Part shown: positions 49,133 through 57,847 of the stretch, one piece after another
Layout of the letters: the number at the start of each line of letters is the position of its first letter
How positions within the stretch are numbered: the first letter of the stretch is position 1
Source of the DNA: DASVTR01 sp033855775
GTDB lineage: Bacteria; Acidobacteriota; Blastocatellia; Pyrinomonadales; Pyrinomonadaceae
Assembly (NCBI GenBank): GCA_033855775.1
Contig: JAWVFT010000023.1
Location: forward strand, 1-64,000
DNA length: 64,000 bases
Reading direction: 5' to 3'
Program-made: the position numbers and the translations under genes
Notes under the pieces: model-generated
The model's database searches: none
What the model was told of the DNA's origin: nothing
The model's input: the letters and a program-made list of their open reading frames with translations, nothing else

Positions 49133-51010
49133 TCACTTGCCGTGGCCGCCGCCGCCCGGAGTTTCGATGCGAACGATGTCGCCCGCCGCGAGCGGCCAGC
49201 TTCCTTTGGAAGCAATCCTGCGCGCTCGCTGCTTATGGATGATGGTGTCGCGCCCCCTTTGGCCGTCTTCGCCGCCGTCGAGTCCGTAAGGCGCGCGGCG
49301 TCGCCTGTCCGCGAGCAGAGACATGCGCGCAGGCACGAGCGTTTCTATCTCGCGGACGACGCCGCAGCCGCCGCGCATGCGCCCGCGCCCGCCTGAGTTT
49401 GCGCGGATACGATAAGCGCGAACGCGCAACGGGTAGGCGTATTCGAGAGCTTCGGCAGGCGTGTTGAGGCTGTTGGTCATGTGCGTGTGAACGGCGCTCA
49501 TGCCGTCTAAATTTGGACGCGCGCCCATGCCGCCCGCGATGGTTTCGTAGTAAGCAAACTCCGTGTTGTTGCGCGGGTCAAAGCCGCCGATGGTCAGGTT
49601 GTTCATCGTCCCCTGGCTCGCCGCCGGAATTTTTTGTGGCAGAGCTTGAGCCAGAGCGCGCAGGATAGCGTCAACGATGCGCTGCGACGTTTCGACGTTT
49701 CCGCCCGCGACCGGAGCAGGATGCGCGGCGTTGACGATTGTGCCGCGCGGCGCGACGACCTCAACCGGCATCATCAAGCCTGCGCTCGCCGGAACGTCCG
49801 CCCCGACCAGACAACGAAAGACATACGAGACGGCGGACACAGTGATGGCTTCGACCGCGTTAATCGCGCCCGCCACCTGTTTTGAACTGCCGCTGAAATC
49901 AACGCGCGCTTCCTCGCCCGCAATCGTCACACGCGCGCGAATCTTCACTTCCACAGGAGCCACGCCGTCATCGTCAAGCCAGTCTTCGCCGACGTACACG
50001 CCGTCTGGAATCTCGCTAATCGCGCAACGCATCATTCGCTCCGAATACTCAATCAAGCGCAGAGCATACTCGTCAGCTTCCCTTGCTCCGCGCCGCTCGA
50101 CGATTTCCAGAAGTCGTGTCGCGCCCGTCTGCAAAGAGCCAATCTGCGCTTCAAAATCCGCGCGCCGCTCCGCCGCCCCGCGCACGTTCGCCAGCAACAG
50201 CCGCATCATCTCCGCATCAACCAGCCCCCCGCGCACAAGCCGCACCGGCGGCAATCGCAATCCCTCGCCGTAGATGTCCGTCGCCATTCCCATCGAACCC
50301 GGACTCGCCCCGCCAATGTCCGCGTGATGCGCGCGATTGGCAACGAAGAAGAGGGGTTGGGGGTTGGGGGTTGGGGGTTGGGGAAGAGTGTTTGAGTGTG
50401 ATTGATAATGAGCGTTTGAGTATGATTGATGAAGGGTGTTTGAGTGTGATTCAGAAGAAGAACCCCTTTGCTTTTTCTTCCCTAACCCCCAACCCCCAAT
50501 CCCTGTCCCCTGCTCATAGACTCCGGCGACGAGCGTCACGTCCGGCAAGTGCGTGCCTCCGGCGAACGGGTCGTTGAGGGCAACGATGTCGCCGGGGCCG
50601 AGTTCGACGGCCTCGAGCGCGGCGGCGACAGCCATCGGCATCGAGCCTAGATGAACTGGCATGTGGTCGCCCTGCGCAATCACGCGCCCTTCGGCATCGA
50701 AGACGGCGCAAGAGTAATCGCGCCGCTCCTTGATGTTGGGCGAGAAGGCCGTGCGCTTGAGCGCGACGCCCATCTCTTCTGCGACTGATGTGTAAAGCGC
50801 GCGATAGATTTCCAACGTCGTCGGGTCAAACGCCGCCCCACGCTTTGACGAAGCGACGCGCACGCGCTTCGCTGTCTTGCGCTTCGATGACTTACGCTGT
50901 GAGGTCTCGCGCTTTGACGAGGCAACACGTTTCGCCGCGACATGCTTTATCGCCGTGTCTCCACGTCGCCGTGTCCCCGTGTCTCGCTTATCGCTTCGTT
51001 CGTTTCTCAT
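49133..51010 (-). CDS. hyuB: Hydantoinase/oxoprolinase subunit B with repeat-derived tail and insert
   Basis: 625 residues, about 120 longer than the conserved core. HyuB family signatures begin at FDPTTLEIYRALYTSVAEEMGVALKRTAFSPNIKERRDYSCAVFD and continue with DHMPVHLGSM, DIVALNDPFAGGTHLPDVTL, FFVANRAHHADIGG and a C-terminal GGGGHGK. The enzyme with HyuA hydrolyses hydantoins or 5-oxoproline using ATP. ATG (51008-51010) overlaps the hyuA stop as ATGA. Residues 1-62 are basic and low-complexity, partly translated from a period-8 array. Residues about 166-222 (KKKQRG, SHSNTLHQS repeats, PQPPTPNPQP) come from an inverted GGGTTGG heptamer array. The core motifs are intact, so the protein may still be active. 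Confidence 0.85.
   Translation of the reverse strand: MRNERSDKRDTGTRRRGDTAIKHVAAKRVASSKRETSQRKSSKRKTAKRVRVASSKRGAAFDPTTLEIYRALYTSVAEEMGVALKRTAFSPNIKERRDYSCAVFDAEGRVIAQGDHMPVHLGSMPMAVAAALEAVELGPGDIVALNDPFAGGTHLPDVTLVAGVYEQGTGIGGWGLGKKKQRGSSSESHSNTLHQSYSNAHYQSHSNTLPQPPTPNPQPLFFVANRAHHADIGGASPGSMGMATDIYGEGLRLPPVRLVRGGLVDAEMMRLLLANVRGAAERRADFEAQIGSLQTGATRLLEIVERRGAREADEYALRLIEYSERMMRCAISEIPDGVYVGEDWLDDDGVAPVEVKIRARVTIAGEEARVDFSGSSKQVAGAINAVEAITVSAVSYVFRCLVGADVPASAGLMMPVEVVAPRGTIVNAAHPAPVAGGNVETSQRIVDAILRALAQALPQKIPAASQGTMNNLTIGGFDPRNNTEFAYYETIAGGMGARPNLDGMSAVHTHMTNSLNTPAEALEYAYPLRVRAYRIRANSGGRGRMRGGCGVVREIETLVPARMSLLADRRRRAPYGLDGGEDGQRGRDTIIHKQRARRIASKGSWPLAAGDIVRIETPGGGGHGK
50345..50515. repeat. 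GGGTTGG heptamer inverted array inside hyuB
   Basis: GGGTTGG repeats four times in tandem at about 50350-50382 and its complement CCAACCC (CCTAACCCCCAACCCCC) recurs at about 50480-50500. The centre holds TGTTTGAGTGTGATT-like units about three times. The array keeps the hyuB frame open. Confidence 0.85.
50949..50990. repeat. Period-8 array at the 5' end of hyuB
   Basis: CGCCGTGTCTCCACGTCGCC and GTGTCCCCGTGTCTCG, the octamer family, lie 20 bases inside the hyuB start and are translated as DTGTRRRGDTA. Confidence 0.75.
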
Positions 51011-53043
51011 GGCTCGATGATTAAGTTTCCGTGTTGGTCAACGACGGCGCGCGCGCCGGGGGGAATCAATGTCGTGGCCGAATACTCTGTGACGATGGCG
51101 GGCGAGCGCAGGCTTTCGCCCGCGCGCAATTCATCGCGCGCGTAGAGAGCGGCCCGCGCCGCTCCGTCCGCGAAATAGACTTCCGCTTCGGCGCGTGGCC
51201 GCGCGACTGTTCCGCCGCGTGCGCGTGCGCGTTCGGCGCGCTCCGTCTTCAGCTTCCTGACGAGTCCCACAGAGCGAAGACGCGCGCTGACAATCTCGAC
51301 CGCGTTCGCTTCCTGCGCGTAGCCGTAACGCGCGCGATGCGCTTCGTGAAAAGCCGCCGCAGGATTGACGCGCGGTTGCCAGTTGATTTCCAGTTCGAAC
51401 GATTGACCTTTGTAACGCGCGGCCAGCCGTCGCTCGTGTCGTTGCGCGCTCGCGGCGAAGCCTTCAAGACGAAGCGCAACGCGCGCCGCCTGTTCCATCT
51501 CTTTGAAGACGCGCGCCAGTTGCGCTCCGTGGCTGCGCGTCGCTTCGAGCATCACCGTGCGGCTCGCGTCCTTCACGACATCCGCGCGCAGCGCGCCAAG
51601 GGCCGAGAGCGCGCCCGCGGCTCGCGGCATAATGATGCGCGGGATGCGCAGGGCGCGCGCCAGTTCGACAGCGTGCAGCCCGCCCGCGCCGCCAAACGGC
51701 AGGAGCGCAAACTCGCGCGGGTCGTAGCCGCGCTCGACGGAGATTGTGCGCAGCGCGCGTTCCATCCCTGCGTTGACTACCTGCACGACGCCGAGCGCGG
51801 CTTCGCGCACGTTCACAGCTCGTCGCGCCTGCGCGCTCATGGCTCGCGCCAGCTTGCTCAACGCTTCGCGCGCTCGCGCTTCGTCAAGCTTGAACTCGCC
51901 GCCGAGCAGGCCAGCGCCGCCGAAGCGCCCCAAGATTAAGTTAGCGTCGGTCACGGTCGCAAACTGCCCGCGCCCGTAGCAAGCGGGGCCGGGTTCCGCG
52001 CCCGCCGACTCCGGCCCGACGCGCAGCGAGCCGCCTTCGTCAACGCGCGCAATCGAGCCGCCGCCCGCTCCGACCGTGTGTATGTCCAACATCGAAACCG
52101 CGACGGGCAAGCCCGCGACCACGGCTTCGTTCGTCATCCGCAACTGCCCGCGCTCGCAGAGCGCAACGTCGGTCGAAGTGCCGCCCATGTCGAAGGTGAT
52201 GATGTTCAAGACCTCAATCGCGCCCGCCACTTCGAGCGCGCCGACGACGCCGCCCGCCGGGCCGGAGAGAATCGTCCGCACAGGCTCGCGGGCCGCGACC
52301 GTCGCGGAGATGCCGCCGCCCGACGATTGCATCACGCGCAGAGCGGCGGGCGCGCGCTCTTCAAGACGACTGAGATAAGCTCCCATCAGCGGTTGCAGGT
52401 AAGCGTTAATCGCCACGGTCGAGGTGCGTTCATACTCTCTGTACTCCGGCAGAATTTCGTGCGAGACGGAGAGCGGAACTTTGAGCGCGGCGAGAGCGGC
52501 GGCGATGCGCCGTTCGTGCTCCGGTCGAACGAAGGAGAAGAGCAGAGAGACGGCGATTGATTCGACGCGCGCGCGCTTTAACTTCCTGACCAACGCGGCC
52601 AAGGCTGCTTCGCTCAAGGCCGTCAGGACTTCGCCGCTCGCGGCCACGCGCTCGCGCACGCCGAAGCGCAAGTCTGAGGGAACGAGCGGCTCAGGCAGCA
52701 CGGCGTTGAAATCATAGAGCGCGGGCCGCGCCTGTCGCCCGATAGCCAGCACGTCTTCAAAGCCCGCCGTGGTCACAAGAGCGGAGCGCGCCCCGCGTCG
52801 TTCAAGCAGAGCGTTGGTACCGACGGTTGTGCCGTGAACGACTTCGAGTTCGTCCAACGGCGCTCCCGTCTCCCGCGCGATGCGAAGCAAGCCTTCGATG
52901 ATTGCCAGCGAAGCGTCCGACGGCGTGGAAGCGATTTTGAAGAGACGCGCGCCGCTCCGTGTCTGATAGACGAAATCCGTGAACGTCCCGCCCGTGTCCA
53001 CGCCGACGCGCACGCGCGCTGATTTTTTTTCCGTTCCCTTCAT
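51007..53043 (-). CDS. hyuA: Hydantoinase/oxoprolinase subunit A
   Basis: 678 residues. The N-terminal actin-fold ATPase has RVRVGVDTGGTFTDFVYQ, VHGTTVGTNALLERRGARSALVTTAGFEDVLAIGRQARPALYDF; the hydantoinase A domain shows ITFDMGGTSTDVALCERG and GGGSIARVDEGGSLRVGPESAGAEPGPACYGRGQFATVTDANLILGR; LLPFGGAGGLHAVELARAL closes it. It phosphorylates or activates the ring substrate for the HyuB subunit. The stop overlaps the hyuB start (ATGA), so both are translated together. Confidence 0.93.
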   Translation of the reverse strand: MKGTEKKSARVRVGVDTGGTFTDFVYQTRSGARLFKIASTPSDASLAIIEGLLRIARETGAPLDELEVVHGTTVGTNALLERRGARSALVTTAGFEDVLAIGRQARPALYDFNAVLPEPLVPSDLRFGVRERVAASGEVLTALSEAALAALVRKLKRARVESIAVSLLFSFVRPEHERRIAAALAALKVPLSVSHEILPEYREYERTSTVAINAYLQPLMGAYLSRLEERAPAALRVMQSSGGGISATVAAREPVRTILSGPAGGVVGALEVAGAIEVLNIITFDMGGTSTDVALCERGQLRMTNEAVVAGLPVAVSMLDIHTVGAGGGSIARVDEGGSLRVGPESAGAEPGPACYGRGQFATVTDANLILGRFGGAGLLGGEFKLDEARAREALSKLARAMSAQARRAVNVREAALGVVQVVNAGMERALRTISVERGYDPREFALLPFGGAGGLHAVELARALRIPRIIMPRAAGALSALGALRADVVKDASRTVMLEATRSHGAQLARVFKEMEQAARVALRLEGFAASAQRHERRLAARYKGQSFELEINWQPRVNPAAAFHEAHRARYGYAQEANAVEIVSARLRSVGLVRKLKTERAERARARGGTVARPRAEAEVYFADGAARAALYARDELRAGESLRSPAIVTEYSATTLIPPGARAVVDQHGNLIIEP

Positions 53044-53173
53044 CTTCGACAGCCGCCGCTAAAACCTTGCCTTCATCAAGAGCGTATAAGACCGGAGCAG
53101 TTCACACTCTGACGCGGCGCGAAAGCCGCCGCATCAAAACGCTTGTATCTTCATTTTCAGGAGCGCTCATCAT

Positions 53174-55672
53174 ATGCTACGCCGTCGCTTTTTACACATC
53201 GTTGTCGCGCTGTCCATCGTCAACATCCTGACGCCCGCAGCCGTCACGGCTAACGCCACGTTGGCCGCGCTCGGAACGCAAGAGACGAAAGCCGCGCCCG
53301 CTGCCGCTGCCCAGACTGACTTGGCCGCCAAACTCGCCGCCATCGAAAAGGCGGTCGAGGAGCAACGCAAAGAGAAAGGCGTCCCCGGCCTCTCGCTCGT
53401 CATCGTCAAAGACGACCATGTAATCTACGCGAAGGGCTTTGGCATGAGAGACGCGGAGCGCGGGCTTCCCGTCACGCCCGACACGCTCTTCGCCATCGGC
53501 TCCTGCACGAAAGCCTTCACCGCGATGGCCGCCGTCATCAGTCAGGACGAAGGCAAGCTCTCGCTCGACGATTCGCCGAAGAAGTTTCTGCCCTACTTCA
53601 AAATCAACGACCCGCAGATTGATGAAAAGATAACTATCCGCGACTTGCTCTCTCATCGTTCGGGGCTGGCCGGGACGGACATCGCTTGGTTCACGGGCGC
53701 GCTCAATCGCGAAGAGGTCATCCGCGTGGCCGGGATGGCGAAGCCGACGGCGAAGCTCGGCGAAAAGTTTCAGTATCAGAACGTGATGTACAGCGCGGCG
53801 GGCGAAGTCGTGGCGAAGGCTCAGGGCTCGACCTGGGAAAAGTTGATTGACGAGAGATTTCTCAAACCGCTCGGCATGAAAGCCACGCGCCTCTCCGTGC
53901 GCGGGATGCAGCAGGCGAGCGATTTCTCGCGTGGCTACGACTACAACCTGGAGACGAAGAAGAACAGGCTGCTGCCGACGCGCGACCTGAGCAACATCGC
54001 CCCCGCCGGAGCCATCAACTCCAACGCGCGCGACATGGCGCAGTGGGTGCGCCTGCTCCTGGGCGGCGGCGAGTTTGAAGGCAAGCGTTTCGTCTCCGAG
54101 AAAGGCTTCGCGCAACTCTTCTCGAAGGTGACGAACATCGCGCCGAACGTTGACTACGGCCTCGGCTGGATTGTCATCGAAGACGAAGGCCGCAAAATCA
54201 TCCTGCACGACGGCGGCATTGACGGCTTCAATTCGGAAGTCGTCCTGATGCCCGAAGAGAAGCTTGGCTTCGTCGTGCTGACCAACACTTCGCAGGCGCG
54301 CTTGATGGGGCCGGTCAGAAACGCCATCTTCAAAAATCTGCTCGCCAAGCCGCAAGCTGCGGCGACTGTCAACGCCGCCGACGCTACCGCGGCGACTTCC
54401 GCCGCAGACTTGCAGCGCGAAGTCGGCACATACAATCTGGCCGCCGCCCGCGTCGAGATGGAAGTCTCGCTCAAGGACGGCCATCTGGTCTTGAGCGTGC
54501 CGGGGCAGCCCGCGTACACGCTTGAGAACGTCGGCGGGCGTCGCTACAAGTTCGTCCCGGACGCGCCGGGCAACTTCTTCATCACCTTCCGACCAACCAA
54601 AGAGAACGCGGCGGAGACGGAAGCCTATCTCGAACAACCGCAGGGTAACGTCGTCCTCAGACGAGGCAAGCTCGCCGACATGACGCCTGACGCCGCGCCC
54701 AAGACGCAAGCCGCGAGCGATTATAACGGCCCGCTCAAGGACGCGCTCGGCTCTTACGAGAACAAGGAAGCGACCCTCAACGTCACTGTGAAGGACGGAC
54801 ACGTAGTGCTCATCGTGCCGGGACAGCCGGACTATCCGCTCGTCGAGAAAGAGAAAGACCGCTACACTTCGCCCGCGCTGCCCGACACATACAACGTGCT
54901 CATCAAGCGCGACTCGACGGGCAAGGTGTCCGGGCTTGTGCTGAAGCAGCCGGAAGGCGAGTTTGCGTTCAAGCGCGTCGCGGAGTTTGCCGCGCCCATC
55001 GGCGTTGACGAGTTGATGACGAAGACCGTCGCCGCGCACGGCGGCGAAGCGGCCCTGCGTAAACACAAGTCATTGGTCACGACCTACACGCTCGACTTCG
55101 TGAATCAAGGCGTGGGCGGCGAAGGCTCAAGCAGCAGCCGCGCGCCCAACTCGACAGCGCAGAGCCTCACCTTCGTCGCTCTCGGCAAAAGGCTCGGCAC
55201 GCTGCGCGAGTTCTTCGACGGCGCGAGCGGCGGCGGCGAAACCAGCTTCTCGCTGCCAGACGTGAAGAGCGCGAAGCAGATTGAGGCCGCCCGCGTGCAG
55301 TCTGATTTCTACGCCCTGCCGAATTGGAAAACGCTCTTCAAGAGCGTCGTCGTCAAGAAGCTGGACAAGGTTGACGGCGAAGATGTTTACGTCGTCGTGA
55401 TGACGCCGGAGCGCGGCAATCCCATCACAGACTACATCTCAACCAAATCATTCCTCATTCTCAAGCGCGAGACTTTCAATGAGAGCGACGACGAAGACGA
55501 GGCGGGAATAATGACGGAGACGTTTGGCGATTACAGATTGACGGACGGCGTGATGCTGCCCTTCAAGACCGTCCAGCAATCGCCCGGTTTCGGCTTGATA
55601 ATCATGCAAGTGAAGGACGCCAAATTTGACGTGACGCTGCCCGACTCTCTCTTCCAAGCGCAAGCAAAGTAA
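53174..55672 (+). CDS. Secreted beta-lactamase-fold serine hydrolase with C-terminal lipoprotein-like domain
   Basis: 832 residues. A signal peptide (FLHIVVALSIVNILTPAAVTANA) is followed by the serine hydrolase: FAIGSCTKAFTAMAAV with nucleophile SCTK (near residue 110), SHRSGLAGTD and YQNVMYSAAGEVV as the YxN element (near 200), and LHDGGIDGF in the HxG position. Two repeats of a small beta-rich domain (LQREVGTYNLAAARVEMEVSLKDGHLVLSVPGQPAYTLE and ALGSYENKEATLNVTVKDGHVVLIVPGQPDYPLVE) follow. The end (VVMTPERGNPITDYISTKSFLILKRETF, FGDYRLTDGVMLPFKTVQ) resembles lipoprotein-sorting/LolA-like folds. It probably acts on esters or peptides in the periplasm. AGGAG supports the start. Confidence 0.85.
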   Translation: MLRRRFLHIVVALSIVNILTPAAVTANATLAALGTQETKAAPAAAAQTDLAAKLAAIEKAVEEQRKEKGVPGLSLVIVKDDHVIYAKGFGMRDAERGLPVTPDTLFAIGSCTKAFTAMAAVISQDEGKLSLDDSPKKFLPYFKINDPQIDEKITIRDLLSHRSGLAGTDIAWFTGALNREEVIRVAGMAKPTAKLGEKFQYQNVMYSAAGEVVAKAQGSTWEKLIDERFLKPLGMKATRLSVRGMQQASDFSRGYDYNLETKKNRLLPTRDLSNIAPAGAINSNARDMAQWVRLLLGGGEFEGKRFVSEKGFAQLFSKVTNIAPNVDYGLGWIVIEDEGRKIILHDGGIDGFNSEVVLMPEEKLGFVVLTNTSQARLMGPVRNAIFKNLLAKPQAAATVNAADATAATSAADLQREVGTYNLAAARVEMEVSLKDGHLVLSVPGQPAYTLENVGGRRYKFVPDAPGNFFITFRPTKENAAETEAYLEQPQGNVVLRRGKLADMTPDAAPKTQAASDYNGPLKDALGSYENKEATLNVTVKDGHVVLIVPGQPDYPLVEKEKDRYTSPALPDTYNVLIKRDSTGKVSGLVLKQPEGEFAFKRVAEFAAPIGVDELMTKTVAAHGGEAALRKHKSLVTTYTLDFVNQGVGGEGSSSSRAPNSTAQSLTFVALGKRLGTLREFFDGASGGGETSFSLPDVKSAKQIEAARVQSDFYALPNWKTLFKSVVVKKLDKVDGEDVYVVVMTPERGNPITDYISTKSFLILKRETFNESDDEDEAGIMTETFGDYRLTDGVMLPFKTVQQSPGFGLIIMQVKDAKFDVTLPDSLFQAQAK

Positions 55673-55808
55673 GAGACGCGGAGACGCGGAAACATGATGA
55701 TGCGGAGACGCGGCGAAAGAGAGAACCGCTCAAGCGAGGGCGTTTTTTCACCGCGTCGCCGTGTCTCCGTGTCTCCGCGTCGCTGTTGTTCCCACGTCAT
55801 CGTGTTTC
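55673..55808. repeat. Period-8 tandem repeat array, inverted
   Basis: GAGACGCG GAGACGCG GAAACATG...GCGGAGACGCGGCG at the left and CCGCGTCGCCGTGTCTCCGTGTCTCCGCGTCG at the right (about 55760-55791). It starts directly after the hydrolase stop and ends 4 bases before the stop of the convergent Gfo/Idh gene. Confidence 0.8.
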
Positions 55809-55811
55809 CGC

Positions 55812-56906
55812 TCAGATGCTTTCCATCTTGCCGCTCTCGTGCGAGCGGCGCGCGGCGTCCAGAACGAGTTGTGTTTGATAGCCGTCGGTGAAGGTCGCGG
55901 CCTCTTCGATGCTGGCGCGGCCTTCGCGCAGGGCTGCGACGATGGCGCGCGAGAAGGTTGTGAAGCCGCGCGACCAACTGCTGTCGCGCATCCCCGGCGC
56001 GAGTTCGCCCTGCTCTGTTTCAACTTCCTGCCAAAGCCCTTCGCCCCTGCGCGCCTGCCACAGGCGTCCGTCGTCTTCAATCATCAGCGCGCCTTCCGAG
56101 CCGAAGATTTCCAGGCGATGTTCGGGGCGTCCCGGCTCTGCCACGGAGAGAGAGATGGCGCCGGTCGCGCCTTGCGCCACATCGTTGTCCGTGAAGCGAA
56201 GCAGCAAGTTGGCTTCGTCATCCGTCGTCACAGGGCGCAGTTCGTTCGTCGCTTTCAAGGCGCGCTCGCCCGTGTGCGTGGCGAGTTGGCAGAAGACCGC
56301 TTTGACTTCCGCGCCGAGCAGCCAGCGAAAGGCGTCAACGGCGTGCGAGCCGATGGCGCCGAGCGCGCCGCCGCCAGCCTCTCGGTCAGACCACCAATCC
56401 CAAAGGCGTTCGGGGCCGGAGCGCGAGTCTGCGCGAAAGAGCAGCTTGGCATGACGAAGCCGCCCTATGTCGCCACGCCGCAGCATCTCTCGCATCAGTC
56501 GGCGGCCCGGCACAAATCTCAACTCGTGGTCAACGAGGGCCAGCGCTCCGGCCTGCGTCGCGCGCTCGCGCATCGCGTCGGCCTCGACGGCATTCATCGC
56601 CATGGGCTTTTCGCAGAGCACGGCCTTGCCCGCGTCCAGCGCGGCGAGCGTCATCTCTGCGTGCGTGACGGGCGGCGTCACGATGCTGATTAAGTCAACG
56701 TCCGCGCGCCCGACGATTTCGCGCCAGTCTTCCGCGACGTGTTCGATGCCGAACTCGCCCGCGACCTTCGCGGCGTTCTCCTTATGGCGGCTGGCAATCG
56801 CCACGACGCGCGCGCCCTCGCACGCTTGAAAAGCCGGAATCTGTGTCGAGCGCGCAAAGCCCGCTCCGATGATGCCAATGCCAATCAATCTCTCTTCATC
56901 GCTCAT
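55812..56906 (-). CDS. Gfo/Idh/MocA-family NAD(P)-dependent oxidoreductase
   Basis: 364 residues. The Rossmann motif GIGIIGAGFARSTQIPAF and the family signature DLISIVTPPVTHAEMTLAALDAGKAVLCEKPMAMN (with EKP) are clear. LRFVPGRRLMREMLRRGDIGRLRHAKL and WSDREAGGGALGAIGSHAVDAFRWLLG give the substrate domain. The enzyme oxidises a sugar or inositol-like polyol; the substrate is unknown. The ATG at 56906 has a purine-rich GGAAGGAA site; an upstream in-frame extension of 48 residues has no homology. Confidence 0.88.
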   Translation of the reverse strand: MSDEERLIGIGIIGAGFARSTQIPAFQACEGARVVAIASRHKENAAKVAGEFGIEHVAEDWREIVGRADVDLISIVTPPVTHAEMTLAALDAGKAVLCEKPMAMNAVEADAMRERATQAGALALVDHELRFVPGRRLMREMLRRGDIGRLRHAKLLFRADSRSGPERLWDWWSDREAGGGALGAIGSHAVDAFRWLLGAEVKAVFCQLATHTGERALKATNELRPVTTDDEANLLLRFTDNDVAQGATGAISLSVAEPGRPEHRLEIFGSEGALMIEDDGRLWQARRGEGLWQEVETEQGELAPGMRDSSWSRGFTTFSRAIVAALREGRASIEEAATFTDGYQTQLVLDAARRSHESGKMESI

Positions 56907-57183
56907 ACGTTCCTTCCCTTCTCTACGCCACAACGCGCGGCCACCCACAGCAACATGAGGCCGCATCCTAGCACGCGGCCCGAAGCCGAAGCCAACAGGC
57001 GCGCTCGCTTCGATGCCGTCAATCCGCAAGCCGCGCTCTTCGATTGCCAAGCCGCTGTTAAGTTGCTAGTCTGCCCTTCGGATGCTCTAAACATTAACCG
57101 AGCGGCGCTCGCGCTCCCTGATGAAGAGCGACGGCAACGGCCTTTCAACTTAGCTTCGCGCCAATTTCGTGTCGCCGATTAGC

Positions 57184-57507
57184 ATGGAAACGAAGAGAGA
57201 AAAAACTCGCGTCAAGACAGACCTCGGTTGCTCATGGGGATTGACCGAAGCCTGCCCGCGCAACGGCAAAATCACCAGCCTGAGCAGCCGTGGCTGCTTC
57301 GTCAAGACGACCGCCGCCGCCACCGACGGGCAGACGATTTTCGTCAACTGCTGGCTGCCCGACCGCCGCTGGCTGCTGCTCTCCGGCACAGTCCTTTACT
57401 TCATCGAAAAAATCGGCTTCGGCCTCTCCTTCACCGGCTTGAATGAAGAGCAAAGGCAAGACGTCGCTTCCCTGATTGAACAGTATCTGGACAATCCCGT
57501 CACCTGA
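57184..57507 (+). CDS. PilZ-like domain protein
   Basis: 107 residues. KREKTRVKTDLGCSWGLTEACPRNGKITSLSSRGCFVKTTAAATDGQTIFVNCWLPDRRWLLLSGTVLYFIEKIGFGLSFTGLNEEQRQDVASLIEQYL matches a single PilZ barrel. The c-di-GMP RxxxR element is degenerate (KREKTR) and the (D/N)xSxxG element reads SLSSRG, so nucleotide binding is uncertain. A GGDEF protein at the window's right edge could supply c-di-GMP. Confidence 0.7.
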   Translation: METKREKTRVKTDLGCSWGLTEACPRNGKITSLSSRGCFVKTTAAATDGQTIFVNCWLPDRRWLLLSGTVLYFIEKIGFGLSFTGLNEEQRQDVASLIEQYLDNPVT

Positions 57508-57847
57508 AACGCGCCACGCCTCTTCAATGCTCGCGTTTAAGTCTTCAACCTTTCGGCTTAACTCTCAATGGCGCTTCCTTGACTCTTCAACGAGCTTGCC
57601 GAAGTCTTCAAAGGCGGGCTTACAAAAAGTTACGGCCACCGTTGCGAGGCGGTGGCCGTAACGTGTCCGGCGATGGATAGAAGGGGATAAGGAGAAATCC
57701 CGCTCACAGGACTATCACACCACCGGCAACTCGGAAGACCTTTCAGGCCACGGCCCCTCAAACTAACCCTGTGCGTTAGCTCGGATGGCCGCAAGTGGCG
57801 CAAGCTTTCCTGCTCGTATTTCTCTGTCAGCAGTTGTTTGGAATCGG
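57508..57847. other. Intergenic region and 3' end of the cell-envelope operon
   Basis: No gene was found. The 185 bases between the actin-like gene's stop (57848) and the terminator at 57629-57662 form a long 3' UTR with pairing potential, but it does not match a known RNA family. Confidence 0.4.
57629..57662 (-). terminator. Rho-independent terminator of the actin-like gene's operon
   Basis: 13-bp perfect stem (57629-57641 with 57650-57662) with an 8-base loop; on the minus strand it is followed by a TTTTT run. It should also stop plus-strand transcription from the PilZ-like gene only weakly. Confidence 0.8.

Noticed and set aside
53192..55066. Long open frame antisense to the beta-lactamase-fold gene
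   Set aside because: It follows from the GC-rich codon use of the real gene; no domain, start signal or homology is visible. The same applies to 12756-14075, 17215-18453, 21103-22248, 27388-28560, 33686-34711 and 35879-36856.
57756..57784. Minus-strand AACGCACAGGG resembling the start of a GEMM c-di-GMP riboswitch, next to a PilZ-like gene
   Set aside because: The rest of the GEMM core (GCAAACC, GACGCAAAGC) is missing, and the motif lies in a 3' UTR with no gene downstream on that strand.
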